DNA of 15,287 bases. It comes from CAZIHO01 sp964538875. Lineage in GTDB: Bacteria; Pseudomonadota; Gammaproteobacteria; Chromatiales; Chromatiaceae. The translations under genes and the position numbers were made by a program. The DNA lies in assembly GCA_964538875.1 (NCBI GenBank), contig CAZIHO010000086.1, positions 1-15,287 on the forward strand, written 5' to 3'. Shown in pieces: positions 8,671 through 15,287 of this stretch (position 1 is the stretch's first letter; each line of letters begins with the position of its first letter). The notes under the pieces were generated by a model. It was not told the DNA's origin. It searched no databases and saw nothing but the letters and a program-made list of their open reading frames with translations.

Positions 8671-8671
8671 T

Positions 8672-9574
8672 CTAACTCGGCATACTCGCCACTTTGACTC
8701 TCTGCCGCGATACCAACACCTCCATCATGCGCAGGTCCTTCTGGCCAATGTTCAAAGCAGCGTCCACCCAAATCTCGGTGACAGCCATTAATTCTTCATA
8801 ACTTACTGGATCGACCGCCTCAACTGCCCGCCTGAAGGACAATATTCCATTGCGCGCCCGTTTTTCCTTTCGGATATAGTCCATGACTGCTTCCTGCCCC
8901 CGCTGGGGCTCAGCCAACACGTCCACCACCCCCATCTCATAAAGAGTATCGGACGTATAGAGGTTGCCGCTCATGATCATCTTTTCCGCCTGCTTCGATC
9001 CGATCCTCCTGGATAAGAGTGTATACGCACCCATGCCCGGGAAGAGGTTGAACAGGATTTCTGGGAAGCCCATTTTGCAACCCCGCTCCGCAATCACAAC
9101 ATTGCTCGACAAGGCGCACTCGAATCCACCGCCTAATGCATCCCCCTGAACCAGCGAAATGCTCTTCAGACCGGGCATCGAAAGGTGAATCTGGTTGGCG
9201 TAGAGAGGTTCGATGCAGGCCTTGGCGTACTTGTGCAGACGCTCTCGGTCACGGGCTACGATCAGTTCATGGAAAAGGTTGAGATCGCCGCCCAAGTTGT
9301 AGACCCCCGGGATGCCTGATGCCACCACGTAATACAGCGGATCGGTTTGTGCTGGGTCCCGGATTTGCCGCCGCAGAATATCGAACCAGGTCATCAACTC
9401 CTCAAGCAGGGTTTCCGTGAAGCACGGCCGTGGCTCAGCATGCATATATCCCCATGCCACCTGATTTTGGATATCAAAATCCGTTGAAAGGTGGAGGCAG
9501 GAACGAGAAGTAGTCCGATGGGGCTCAGACCCGAATTCTCTCGTGCTTTCGACAACATTCTGGCGGACAGACAT
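8672..9574 (-). CDS. rpfF: RpfF, DSF synthase (enoyl-CoA hydratase/crotonase fold)
   Basis: A crotonase-fold enzyme of 300 residues that makes the cis-2-unsaturated fatty acid signal (DSF family) from 3-hydroxyacyl-ACP, by dehydration and thioester cleavage. The two catalytic glutamates known from Xanthomonas RpfF (E141 and E161) are present with the same 20-residue spacing as E152 (ALGGGFECAL) and E172 (MGFPEILF). Other family hallmarks are VYNLGGDLNLF, LFPGMGAY, MSGNLYTSDTLYEMGVVD and TEIWVDAALNIGQKDLRMM. The frame stays open to a GTG-like or ATG start at 9670, but the ATG at 9574 has AGAGGAG seven bases upstream and gives the family's usual length (289 in Xanthomonas), so I chose it. Convergence with rpfC on the opposite strand is also the Xanthomonas arrangement. 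No rpfB (fatty acyl-CoA ligase for signal turnover) is present in this window. Confidence 0.93.
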   Translation of the reverse strand: MSVRQNVVESTREFGSEPHRTTSRSCLHLSTDFDIQNQVAWGYMHAEPRPCFTETLLEELMTWFDILRRQIRDPAQTDPLYYVVASGIPGVYNLGGDLNLFHELIVARDRERLHKYAKACIEPLYANQIHLSMPGLKSISLVQGDALGGGFECALSSNVVIAERGCKMGFPEILFNLFPGMGAYTLLSRRIGSKQAEKMIMSGNLYTSDTLYEMGVVDVLAEPQRGQEAVMDYIRKEKRARNGILSFRRAVEAVDPVSYEELMAVTEIWVDAALNIGQKDLRMMEVLVSRQRVKVASMPS

Positions 9575-9940
9575 GGCATAGCTCCTCTGGGGGGTGGTCG
9601 CACTTAGAAAAACACCTTGTTCGTCCATCAACTCTAGTACGAATAAATATTCTCCAATACCCGAAACCATCAGGACCTACGGTCAATGAACCAGCTACGA
9701 GCGCCCCACCGCCATCCCCAAATGAACTTCAGGCCGGGGTTTATTTAGCCGGTCATCGGAGTCAGACAGACGACGGCGGCCTCGCCGCAGTCCCTGACGC
9801 GAGGCCTATATTCCGATCGCCATATTCCTATGAAGGGACCGACTAGGATCACGCCCTTTCGTCTATGCCATCTCCCTGCAACGGTCAGTTAGTCCGTCTT
9901 TAACAGCCGTTTCCCGACCGAGAAAAACCAAGTCCTAGAG
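9575..9940. other. Upstream region of rpfF, no gene seen
   Basis: This stretch holds the rpfF control region (read on the - strand) and then DNA without a recognisable gene. I could not pick a convincing promoter pair for rpfF. TTGACC on the - strand, around 9685, has no good -10 at standard spacing. The AT-rich patch at 9640-9655 could contribute. An 8-base inverted repeat lies at 9778-9806. From about 9905 the + strand frame that becomes the transposase relic is already open. Confidence 0.5.
9778..9806. repeat. 8-base inverted repeat (hairpin)
   Basis: GGCCTCGC at 9778-9785 is perfectly complementary to GCGAGGCC at 9799-9806, with a 13-base loop. It stands between rpfF and the transposase relic. 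It could be a terminator without a T-run or part of a former element end. The structure is clear; the role is unknown. Confidence 0.3.
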
Positions 9941-10560
9941 AATATTAAACAGTTTTTTAGTCATTATATTGGCAAGGATGGTACCGTCTTGACCTGGGTC
10001 TATCGTGGGCGTAGGTACATCCGCCGCACCTTGACACAGCGCCATACCCACTACCCGGCGTATTCCACCTTTCGCTTGGTCGAGAACCGGCGGGAAAGCG
10101 AGCGGGTCAGGCAAGTGACCCGGCCCAATCGGGGCCGGACCTTCGACCTCGACGAGGCCCTGTGGCCAGACTGTTGCCACTGCCCAGTCCTCACGTGCGG
10201 CTGCTGAAGATCCAGCTGCCGGACACCGGCGGGCAAACCTAGTTGGGGATCGGTCCGGAGTCGATGGATCTGACCCAGACGGGGCCTGCGGGGGGTGGAG
10301 TAAGAGACGTTGCACGCCTGGGCAGCGCTTAGGACGGACGACCAGCTGGCGTCCTTGGGGATCCCTGCCCGGGGTCTGATCCTGGCCCAGGTGGAGGCGC
10401 GCACGGCGGAGCGGTAGCGAGCGAGCGGCTTGGACCGGGTTGGAGGCTAGAGCTTTGGGCGGGCTGCTCGGACGGTTCTGGGTGAGGGTCTCGATTCAGC
10501 GGTGCTACCGGGCGGTCTTTGACCCATCAATGCGGCGCGTAGTGTCACACGGGCGAAAAT
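9941..10560 (+). pseudogene. Relic of an IS1634-family transposase (N-terminal part)
   Basis: Fragments in several frames together follow the N-terminal third of an IS1634-family DDE transposase. The first runs through about 10170 and reads YIRRTLTQRHTHY, TFRLVENRRESERVRQVT and GRTFDLDEALWPD, the family's opening (RRT, FRLV, VRQ.T, LGR.F, WP). A frameshift follows. A second block (10310-10417) reads LHAWAALRTDDQLASLGI and then PARGLILAQVEARTAE, ending in a stop. One base away in frame it continues (10413-10560) as GSERAAWTGLEARALGGLLGRF, matching the family's 'GSE.A...WL..RSALGELL' stretch. The catalytic core and C terminus are missing, as are recognisable inverted repeats, so it is inactive. 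Family assignment is from memory of the conserved pattern. Confidence 0.65.
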
Positions 10561-10826
10561 AGGCTCGCAACCTGCTGTCTTTCAAGATGTTTTTTGGATT
10601 ATTAGACTCGGCTTAAGTTTTGGGTGGTGGTCAAACACTTGGAACAACTCCAAGCCCAGGGGAACCAGCCACCAGTCCGATCAGGATAGCGGTCCCTGCC
10701 GGACGGCGCTTGCCAACTGATGGACTGATCGAACGGGGAACAACCCTGATGCCGGGGACCGGCCGGTGAGTGCCAGCCGCCCTCGGGGCCTGCTGCCGGG
10801 TCTGGCGGTTGCAATCCTTGGGCTGG
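10561..10826. other. Unexplained stretch between transposase relic and hrpA tail
   Basis: No convincing gene. A short + strand frame around 10617-10670 (VVKHLEQLQAQGNQPPV) looks protein-like but I cannot assign it, and it stops within a few codons. GGGCCTGCTG and CTGGCGG around 10787-10808 resemble bases 4373-4392 of hrpA, suggesting the hrpA homology originally ran further left before indels destroyed it. Confidence 0.35.
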
Positions 10827-10970
10827 CTGGCGGGACCGGCACGCCGCCTGGAGGAAATTCGCTGCGGATTGGAGGAACTGCGCATCTCCCGGTTCGCCCA
10901 GCCGCAACCCGCCACCCAACCGGTGGCCGTGCGCCGCATCGCCAAACGCTGGCTGGAATTGGGGTTATAG
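10827..10970 (+). pseudogene. hrpA: Decayed second copy of the hrpA 3' end
   Basis: Bases 10845-10970 align without gaps to the last 126 bases of hrpA (4437-4562), with 13 mismatches by my count (about 90% identity). Both end at the same stop codon, after which similarity fades. Translated, it reads ARRLEEIRCGLEELRISRF and then AQPQPATQPVAVRRIAKR, against EEIRWQLEELRISLF in the intact gene. A tryptophan also present in E. coli HrpA is replaced by cysteine, as expected in a decaying copy. Upstream, CTGGCGGGACCGGCACGCC (10827-10845) still matches hrpA 4388-4406 at 18 of 19 bases, but about 30 bases of hrpA are absent in between. It cannot encode a helicase. It may mark a duplication or the right junction of an inserted segment. 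Confidence 0.85.
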
Positions 10971-11064
10971 CCCCACCACAACGAATGCCATTCAATCCAG
11001 AACCGGGCGCTGGCCGGGAATTAATGAAGTCTCCAAACCCAATTCATTTAGGTATGGGACTGGC

Positions 11065-11093
11065 TTGACTCCCCCTGTTTAGGGGCCGATACT
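11065..11093 (+). promoter_or_regulatory. Candidate sigma-70 promoter of the SDR gene
   Basis: TTGACT (11065-11070, five of six consensus bases) and GATACT (11088-11093, four of six) are separated by exactly 17 bases. Transcription would start near 11100, leaving a leader of about 43 bases before the ATG at 11143. The -10 lies within the hairpin at 11082-11101. Spacing and position are good, but no test is possible here. Confidence 0.4.
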
Positions 11094-11101
11094 TCGGCCC
11101 C
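11082..11101. repeat. Perfect hairpin upstream of the SDR gene
   Basis: GGGGCCGA (11082-11089) pairs perfectly with TCGGCCCC (11094-11101) around the loop TACT. There is no T-run after it. The same GGGG could instead pair with the C-run at 11071-11075, giving two mutually exclusive folds. It may be an old terminator associated with hrpA's original downstream end, or an operator-like site over the promoter. Confidence 0.35.
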
Positions 11102-11142
11102 GACTGGCTGGATTCATCAAACCATCAACAGCGAGAATAAGC

Positions 11143-11937
11143 ATGCAAGTAAATGATAATGTAGTTGTAATCACGGGTGGCGCGAGCGGTATTGGGGAAG
11201 CGGTCGCCAAGGACCTCGCCAAACTGGGTGCCAAGATCGTCCTGGGGGACGTGAATCAGGAAGGTCTGGACCGGGTGGTGGCTGAGATCGAGGCCGCTGG
11301 CGGACAAGCCATTGGCGTCGCCGGCAACATCACCAACGAAGACGACGTGGGCGCCCTCATGGACGCGGCCCTGGCCAAGTTCGGCGCCATCAACGTGGTA
11401 TTCGCCAACGCCGGCATCATCAGCGACGGCCTGATGATCAGTACCGACCGGGAAGGCAAGGTCAAGTCGGTCATGAGCGCCGACTCGTTCCGTAAGGTCA
11501 TCGAGGTCAACTTGGTCGGCGCCTTCCTCACCGTTCGCGAAAGCGTGCGCCGCATGGTGGACAACCAGTGCAAGGGCGTAGTCATCCTCACCTCGTCCAT
11601 CAACCACACCGGCCAGCCCGGCCAGATCAACTACTCCTCCACCAAGGCATCCCTGGCCCTGTGGCCCAAGATCCTCTGTGGCGAGTTCCAGATGCGCGGC
11701 ATCCGGGACGTGCGGGTCGTTGCCATCGCGCCCGGCTACACCGCCACGCCCCTGTTGCTGGGCATGAACCAGGAAGCCCTGGCCGCCATCATCAAGGACG
11801 TGCATATCGGCCGTCTGGTGGAACCCGCCGAAATTTCCTCGGCGATCCGCCACATCATCGAAAATGAAGCCATCGATGCCACCACCATCGAAGTCACCGG
11901 CGGCACCACCTACGGCGCCCGCCAACGGGCCAAGTAA
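11143..11937 (+). CDS. Short-chain dehydrogenase/reductase (SDR)
   Basis: A classical SDR oxidoreductase of 264 residues, the family's usual size, acting in the cytoplasm on an unknown alcohol or ketone. The Rossmann nucleotide-binding motif TGGASGIG is at 11-18 and NAG at 89-91. The catalytic residues are N123, S151, Y164 and K168 (YSSTK), with APGYTATP at 196-203. Asp36 at the end of the second strand (VLGDV) suggests NAD(H) rather than NADP(H). The start ATG places the first strand properly; the ribosome site is weak (GAGA about 9 bases upstream). FabG-like or 3-hydroxyacyl-CoA dehydrogenase activity is possible but cannot be told from sequence alone. Base composition is again GC-rich, unlike the rpf segment to its left. 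A strong hairpin follows the stop. Confidence 0.93.
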   Translation: MQVNDNVVVITGGASGIGEAVAKDLAKLGAKIVLGDVNQEGLDRVVAEIEAAGGQAIGVAGNITNEDDVGALMDAALAKFGAINVVFANAGIISDGLMISTDREGKVKSVMSADSFRKVIEVNLVGAFLTVRESVRRMVDNQCKGVVILTSSINHTGQPGQINYSSTKASLALWPKILCGEFQMRGIRDVRVVAIAPGYTATPLLLGMNQEALAAIIKDVHIGRLVEPAEISSAIRHIIENEAIDATTIEVTGGTTYGARQRAK

Positions 11938-11948
11938 GTCTGGCACGT

Positions 11949-11983
11949 CAGCCGGAGCGCGGCCCCATAGCCCGCTCCGGCTG
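11949..11983 (+). terminator. Terminator-like hairpin after the SDR gene
   Basis: CAGCCGGAGCG (11949-11959) and CGCTCCGGCTG (11973-11983) form a perfect 11-base stem with a 13-base loop, starting 12 bases after the SDR stop codon. No T-run follows. The position argues for a transcription end or an mRNA-stabilising structure. Confidence 0.5.
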
Positions 11984-11997
11984 GACCGCCGGCCGGC

Positions 11998-12029
11998 GGT
12001 CCAGGTCCAGGTCCAGGTCCAGGTCCAGG
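11998..12029. repeat. Hexanucleotide tandem repeat (GGTCCA, five copies)
   Basis: GGTCCA is repeated head to tail about 5.3 times without interruption between the SDR gene and the next coding region. It lies about 80 bases before the ATG at 12109, outside any gene I support. Such tracts can change copy number by slippage. As six is a multiple of three, changes would not shift a frame, but they could alter promoter spacing. Confidence 0.85.
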
Positions 12030-12108
12030 ATCGAAACGGAACTGGACTTGCCGTACGTAGATCCCCTGGCTGTGACCATGGCCTGGTCAAGGGATCACCG
12101 CCGCGTCC

Positions 12109-12633
12109 ATGAGCGAAACCACCGAATACGCGCCAGAACATAGCACGGCCTATCGCGTGGGCTTTGTCCTGCTTGGCACTGCTGCGGGCGCTTTCATGGC
12201 CCTCCTATCAGAATTCTGGCTGTTTCCCGCGCTCAGCGCCTTCGCGCTAACCGCCCACTGTCGTCAAGTATTTGGCCTCCCAGCGACCAGTGTCCTGGCC
12301 TACGGGCTATTGGTCGGTATACCCCTATCCGGGGCCCTGGTGATCGCATTCGGGATGGGTTGGCGGGGCATCAAGATCCTAGCATCTGGCCAAATACCTC
12401 CGCCTGGGGAAAAGGTATTCAGGAAAACGCCCATTCGACGCGGCCGGAGCGCCCAATGGATGGGCCTATTGCATCTTCTTGCTTGCACCCCGCTGCTCGC
12501 GCTGGCCATTTGGGGCATTCCCCAGGCCGCCGGGTTGAGCGCCATGCTGCAACGCCAGGCGCCCGATTCATTAGCCCCTGCGGTCAATTGCGACCAGCCG
12601 CGCCGGGCACTTCCGGTGCAAGACGAGGATTGA
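12109..12633 (+). CDS. Hypothetical membrane protein, three predicted helices
   Basis: I do not recognise this 174-residue protein. After a short polar N terminus (MSETTEYAPEHSTAYR) it has a long hydrophobic stretch at about 17-48 (one or two helices), another at 61-85 (VLAYGLLVGIPLSGALVIAF), a basic loop (FRKTPIRRGRSAQ), a third at about 116-138 (LLHLLACTPLLALAIWGIPQ) and a polar C-terminal tail of about 30 residues. There is no signal-peptide cleavage motif and no known enzymatic motif. The coherent alternation of hydrophobic and charged segments supports real coding. The ribosome site is poor (AAGGGA, 15 bases upstream), so the exact start is uncertain. It converges on the sensor kinase gene; a link to the SDR gene 171 bases upstream is not evident. 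Confidence 0.7.
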   Translation: MSETTEYAPEHSTAYRVGFVLLGTAAGAFMALLSEFWLFPALSAFALTAHCRQVFGLPATSVLAYGLLVGIPLSGALVIAFGMGWRGIKILASGQIPPPGEKVFRKTPIRRGRSAQWMGLLHLLACTPLLALAIWGIPQAAGLSAMLQRQAPDSLAPAVNCDQPRRALPVQDED

Positions 12634-12652
12634 ATTCGGGGCGGGGTACGGC

Positions 12653-12685
12653 GGCCGGGCCTCCTTGTCCTGAATTCTCCCGGCC
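12653..12685. terminator. Inverted repeat between convergent genes
   Basis: GGCCGGG (12653-12659) and CCCGGCC (12679-12685) can pair with a 19-base loop in the 111-base gap between the membrane protein gene and the kinase gene. It is a weak candidate for a bidirectional terminator; no T-run is seen. Confidence 0.2.
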
Positions 12686-12744
12686 CATCCGTCATCGGCG
12701 GATTGATCTCGGTCCGGCCGGCTGCCGGCCCGGCGGATGGAGGC

Positions 12745-15287
12745 TCAGGGCTGGGACCGCTCTAGCCACGTCAGCAGGGTTTCGTAGAGATGCACCGGCT
12801 CGATGGGCTTGCCGATATGGTCATTCATGCCGGCGTCCAGACAGACTTGGCGATCAGCCTCGAAGGCGTTGGCCGTCATGGCGAGAATCGGTGTCGCAGT
12901 ATTGAGGGATTCCTGGCGAATCGCCCGCGTGGCATCCAGGCCGTTCATGTCCGGCATCTGCATGTCCATCAGGATCAGGGCGTAGCGGTTCCGTTTGGCA
13001 AGCGCCACCGCCTGGACCCCGTCTTGGACCACATCCACCCGCAATCCGGCGTCTTCGAGCAAGCTTTTCGACACTTCCTGGTTGATAGGCTCATCTTCCG
13101 CCAATAGGACCCGGGCGCCGGCGTGTTGGTCCAGGATGCGCTGGTCGGCGGAACGGGTGGCGGGCATCGGCGCTGCTTGAACGGCAGCGGCGCCGGCGGC
13201 CTTCCCCAGTCGCACGGTAAACCAGAAGGTACTGCCTTGGCCCGCCGCGCTGATCACGCCTACCTCACCGCCCATCAGATGCACCAGGCGCTTGCTGATC
13301 GCCAGCCCCAGGCCGGTGCCGCCATATTTGCGGGTCATGGAACCGTCCGCCTGCTCGAAGGCGGTGAACAGCTTTGCTTGGTCCTCGGGCGAAATGCCGA
13401 TGCCGGTATCCTGCACGTCCCAGCGCAGCAACAGGTGGTCCGGGTGGTCCTCCAGCAGCCGGGCACGCAGGGTGAGCGAGCCTTGCTCGGTGAACTTGAG
13501 GGCATTGCCGGCCAAGTTGAGCAGAATCTGGCCCAGGCGCAGGGGGTCGCCGTTGAGGGTTAGGGCGGGCAGGCCAGCCGGCAGGTCGATGAGCAGCCTC
13601 AGGCCCTTCTCGGCGGCCTTGTGGCCGACCAGGCTAATCAGGTTTTCCAGCACTTCACCGAGCTTGAACTGGGTATGTTCCAGCGTCATTCGCTCGGCCT
13701 CGATCTTGGAAATGTCGAGGATGTCGTTGATGACATGCAGCAGGTGCTTGGAGGCGCCATCGACCTTCTCAAGCTGGTCCCGCAGCTTCGGGTCCTTGGT
13801 ATGCCGCAGCGCAAGGTTGGTCATGCCCATGATGGCGTTCATCGGCGTGCGTAATTCATGACTCATGTTGGCCAGGAAGGTACTCTTCGCCCGGCTGGCC
13901 GCCTCGGCGTCGTCACGGGCTTTTTCGAGGGCGGTCATGGCGCGCTGGAGGCTGACGATCTTCCAGAGGCTGTCGCCGATCAGTTGCAATTGGCGCACGT
14001 CCGCTTCGTTGTAGTCGTCTGGCTTATTGCCGACCCCCGTGATCATCCTGACCTGATCTAATTCCATGACGGGGACGGCAATGTGGCGGATCAGAGGGAA
14101 ATGTCCTTCCGGATAGCCGCGCCGGCCTTCCATGTGCTGATAGTCGTTATGGACCACCGCCCGCTTTAAGCGCACCGCATCCGCCCAGATGCCTGCCTGG
14201 GCGACCGGGTAATGGGAATCATAGGCTGCTGTACAGAGTTTTTGCGTACTTTGGCTCCAGGCCACCAGCTCGATGGTTTCCTGGTCGCGGTTGATGAAGT
14301 GCAGGTAGCCCACCAGGCTGCCGGTCAGACGCTGGGCTTCTTCGAGACCGTGGCGCAGAATCTCGTGCTCGCTCATCTGCCGGGTTGATTCGCTCAAGGC
14401 CAGCATGGCGTTGAGGCGGTTTTCATCGACTTGCAAGGCAAGATTGGTTGCCTCCAGCGCGGCGGTGCGGGCGGTCACCAGGCGGCTCAGGACTCGGTTC
14501 CAATAGAAGAAGGCCAGCACCAATAGGGCCGACACCGCCAGAATTTGCCAGGCCAGGGAGTAGTCAATCTGGGGTCTGATCTCTATCTGGGTCCATTTCT
14601 GGGTGAGGCTGTTGCGCGCCTCGACCGGCATGGCGGCGATGCCTTTGTCGATGATGGACGCCAGCGCCGCCCAGTCCTTACGGACCGCCATCGTCTGCTT
14701 GTGATCCCCGTAGGGCGTCGGGGCGGCGACCACCAGATTGGCAAAACCAAACTGCCGGATCAGATAGGCGCCAACCGCCAGATTGCCGACGTAGGCATCG
14801 GCGCGCCCCGTGGCAAGCGCCCGCAATGCTTCCTCCGAGTTGCTTTCTTCCAGGAAACGGATGCTTGGCAGATCTTTCTTGAGCATCTCCTGAATTACGT
14901 AGCCCTTCTCGACCGACACGAGTTTCCCGGCCAAACTGGCGATGTTGGCGATGAAGGGGCTGTCCTTGCGGGCGTAAATGACCCAGGGCATGGACAGGTA
15001 GTCCTGGGTCAAGGCGAATTGCTGCTCCCGCTCGGGGGTGCGGTTCATGGTCAGGAGCAGATCGAGGCGCTCCCGTGGTCCCCTCACGTCCTGCATGGCC
15101 TCCGGCCACCCGATGGGTTCCGGAACATAAGCGACCTTGAAGCCATAACGGTCAGCGATGGCATTCAGCAAATCCAGGGACAACCCCGACATCTCCGGTT
15201 TCCGCATCTGATAGGGCGGGAACTCGCCCACCCGAACGCGCACCCTATGATGCTCCGCAAGCCATTGCCGCTCTTGGTCCGTTAACT
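12745..15287 (-). CDS. Hybrid sensor histidine kinase with SBP_bac_3 and GAF domains (5' partial)
   Basis: A BvgS/EvgS-type membrane hybrid kinase, cut by the right edge. Residues are counted from the GTG at 15243, but the frame stays open to the edge and reads LTDQERQWLAEHHRVRVRVG, the linker typical before a venus-flytrap domain, so the true start is outside. Order: periplasmic solute-binding domain (SBP_bac_3, about 1-222), one TM helix (229-249), coiled linker, GAF domain (about 285-440), HisKA with H462 (FLANMSHELRTPMNA), HATPase_c with LNLAGNALKFTEQ, DTGIGIS and GTGLGLAISK, and a receiver domain with D760 (LILMDMQMPDMNG) and the expected lysine in GKPI. It ends at residue 832 without an Hpt domain, so phosphate must pass to a separate Hpt protein or regulator. 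No partner is present here. The ligand is unknown; binding-protein domains of this type usually bind amino acids or similar small molecules. Confidence 0.92.
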   Translation of the reverse strand, partial: LTDQERQWLAEHHRVRVRVGEFPPYQMRKPEMSGLSLDLLNAIADRYGFKVAYVPEPIGWPEAMQDVRGPRERLDLLLTMNRTPEREQQFALTQDYLSMPWVIYARKDSPFIANIASLAGKLVSVEKGYVIQEMLKKDLPSIRFLEESNSEEALRALATGRADAYVGNLAVGAYLIRQFGFANLVVAAPTPYGDHKQTMAVRKDWAALASIIDKGIAAMPVEARNSLTQKWTQIEIRPQIDYSLAWQILAVSALLVLAFFYWNRVLSRLVTARTAALEATNLALQVDENRLNAMLALSESTRQMSEHEILRHGLEEAQRLTGSLVGYLHFINRDQETIELVAWSQSTQKLCTAAYDSHYPVAQAGIWADAVRLKRAVVHNDYQHMEGRRGYPEGHFPLIRHIAVPVMELDQVRMITGVGNKPDDYNEADVRQLQLIGDSLWKIVSLQRAMTALEKARDDAEAASRAKSTFLANMSHELRTPMNAIMGMTNLALRHTKDPKLRDQLEKVDGASKHLLHVINDILDISKIEAERMTLEHTQFKLGEVLENLISLVGHKAAEKGLRLLIDLPAGLPALTLNGDPLRLGQILLNLAGNALKFTEQGSLTLRARLLEDHPDHLLLRWDVQDTGIGISPEDQAKLFTAFEQADGSMTRKYGGTGLGLAISKRLVHLMGGEVGVISAAGQGSTFWFTVRLGKAAGAAAVQAAPMPATRSADQRILDQHAGARVLLAEDEPINQEVSKSLLEDAGLRVDVVQDGVQAVALAKRNRYALILMDMQMPDMNGLDATRAIRQESLNTATPILAMTANAFEADRQVCLDAGMNDHIGKPIEPVHLYETLLTWLERSQP

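Noticed and set aside
9575..9670. Extended N terminus of RpfF starting at 9670
   Set aside because: The 32 extra residues have no counterpart in RpfF, and the ATG at 9574 has a strong AGAGGAG at seven bases, giving the family's usual length.
10681..10995. 104- and 116-codon - strand frames over the hrpA tail copy
   Set aside because: They are the antisense of the hrpA fragment; similar shadow frames lie over the intact hrpA end.
11998..12029. CRISPR array
   Set aside because: The hexamers are directly adjacent with no spacers; it is a simple tandem repeat.
14545..15285. 246-codon open frame antisense to the sensor kinase
   Set aside because: It covers the well-defined SBP_bac_3 domain on the other strand and resembles no protein family.

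Overview
The window comes from a GC-rich proteobacterium, most likely a gammaproteobacterium. This rests on the family set (YhbY, a full-length HrpA of the enterobacterial architecture, an RpfG/RpfC/RpfF set and a BvgS-type kinase). The genus cannot be named from the sequence. Flanking genes are visibly richer in G+C than the centre (about 4560-10750), which is AT-richer, carries decayed DNA and looks acquired.

Layout: (1) 123-4562, + strand: yhbY (ribosome assembly factor) and hrpA (DEAH RNA helicase, TTG start). (2) 4563-5427: a long gene-poor, partly AT-rich stretch with one striking mini-ORF behind a perfect Shine-Dalgarno sequence. (3) 5428-9574: a compact cell-cell signalling module. 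rpfG (REC + HD-GYP c-di-GMP phosphodiesterase) and rpfC (five-TM hybrid histidine kinase with REC and Hpt) overlap by one base on the + strand and converge on rpfF (DSF synthase) on the - strand. (4) 9941-10560: a frameshifted relic of an IS1634-family transposase. (5) about 10827-10970: a second, decayed copy of the 3' end of hrpA, about 90% identical to the real one over 126 bases and ending at the same stop codon. (6) 11143-12633: an SDR dehydrogenase and an unrecognised three-helix membrane protein. (7) 12745 to the right edge, - strand: a large hybrid sensor kinase (periplasmic binding-protein domain, TM, GAF, HisKA, HATPase, REC) whose start lies outside the window.

How the parts work together: RpfF would make a cis-2-unsaturated fatty acid signal (DSF family), RpfC would sense it at the membrane and relay phosphate through its REC and Hpt domains to RpfG, and RpfG would then degrade cyclic di-GMP. 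All catalytic and phosphotransfer residues are present in the three proteins, with one exception: the conserved receiver lysine of RpfG is arginine. The system is a known type (best studied in Xanthomonas). The main point of interest is its setting: it sits between hrpA and a duplicated hrpA tail, next to a transposase relic, which suggests arrival by horizontal transfer or recombination at the end of hrpA. I did not find a clearly new class of system.
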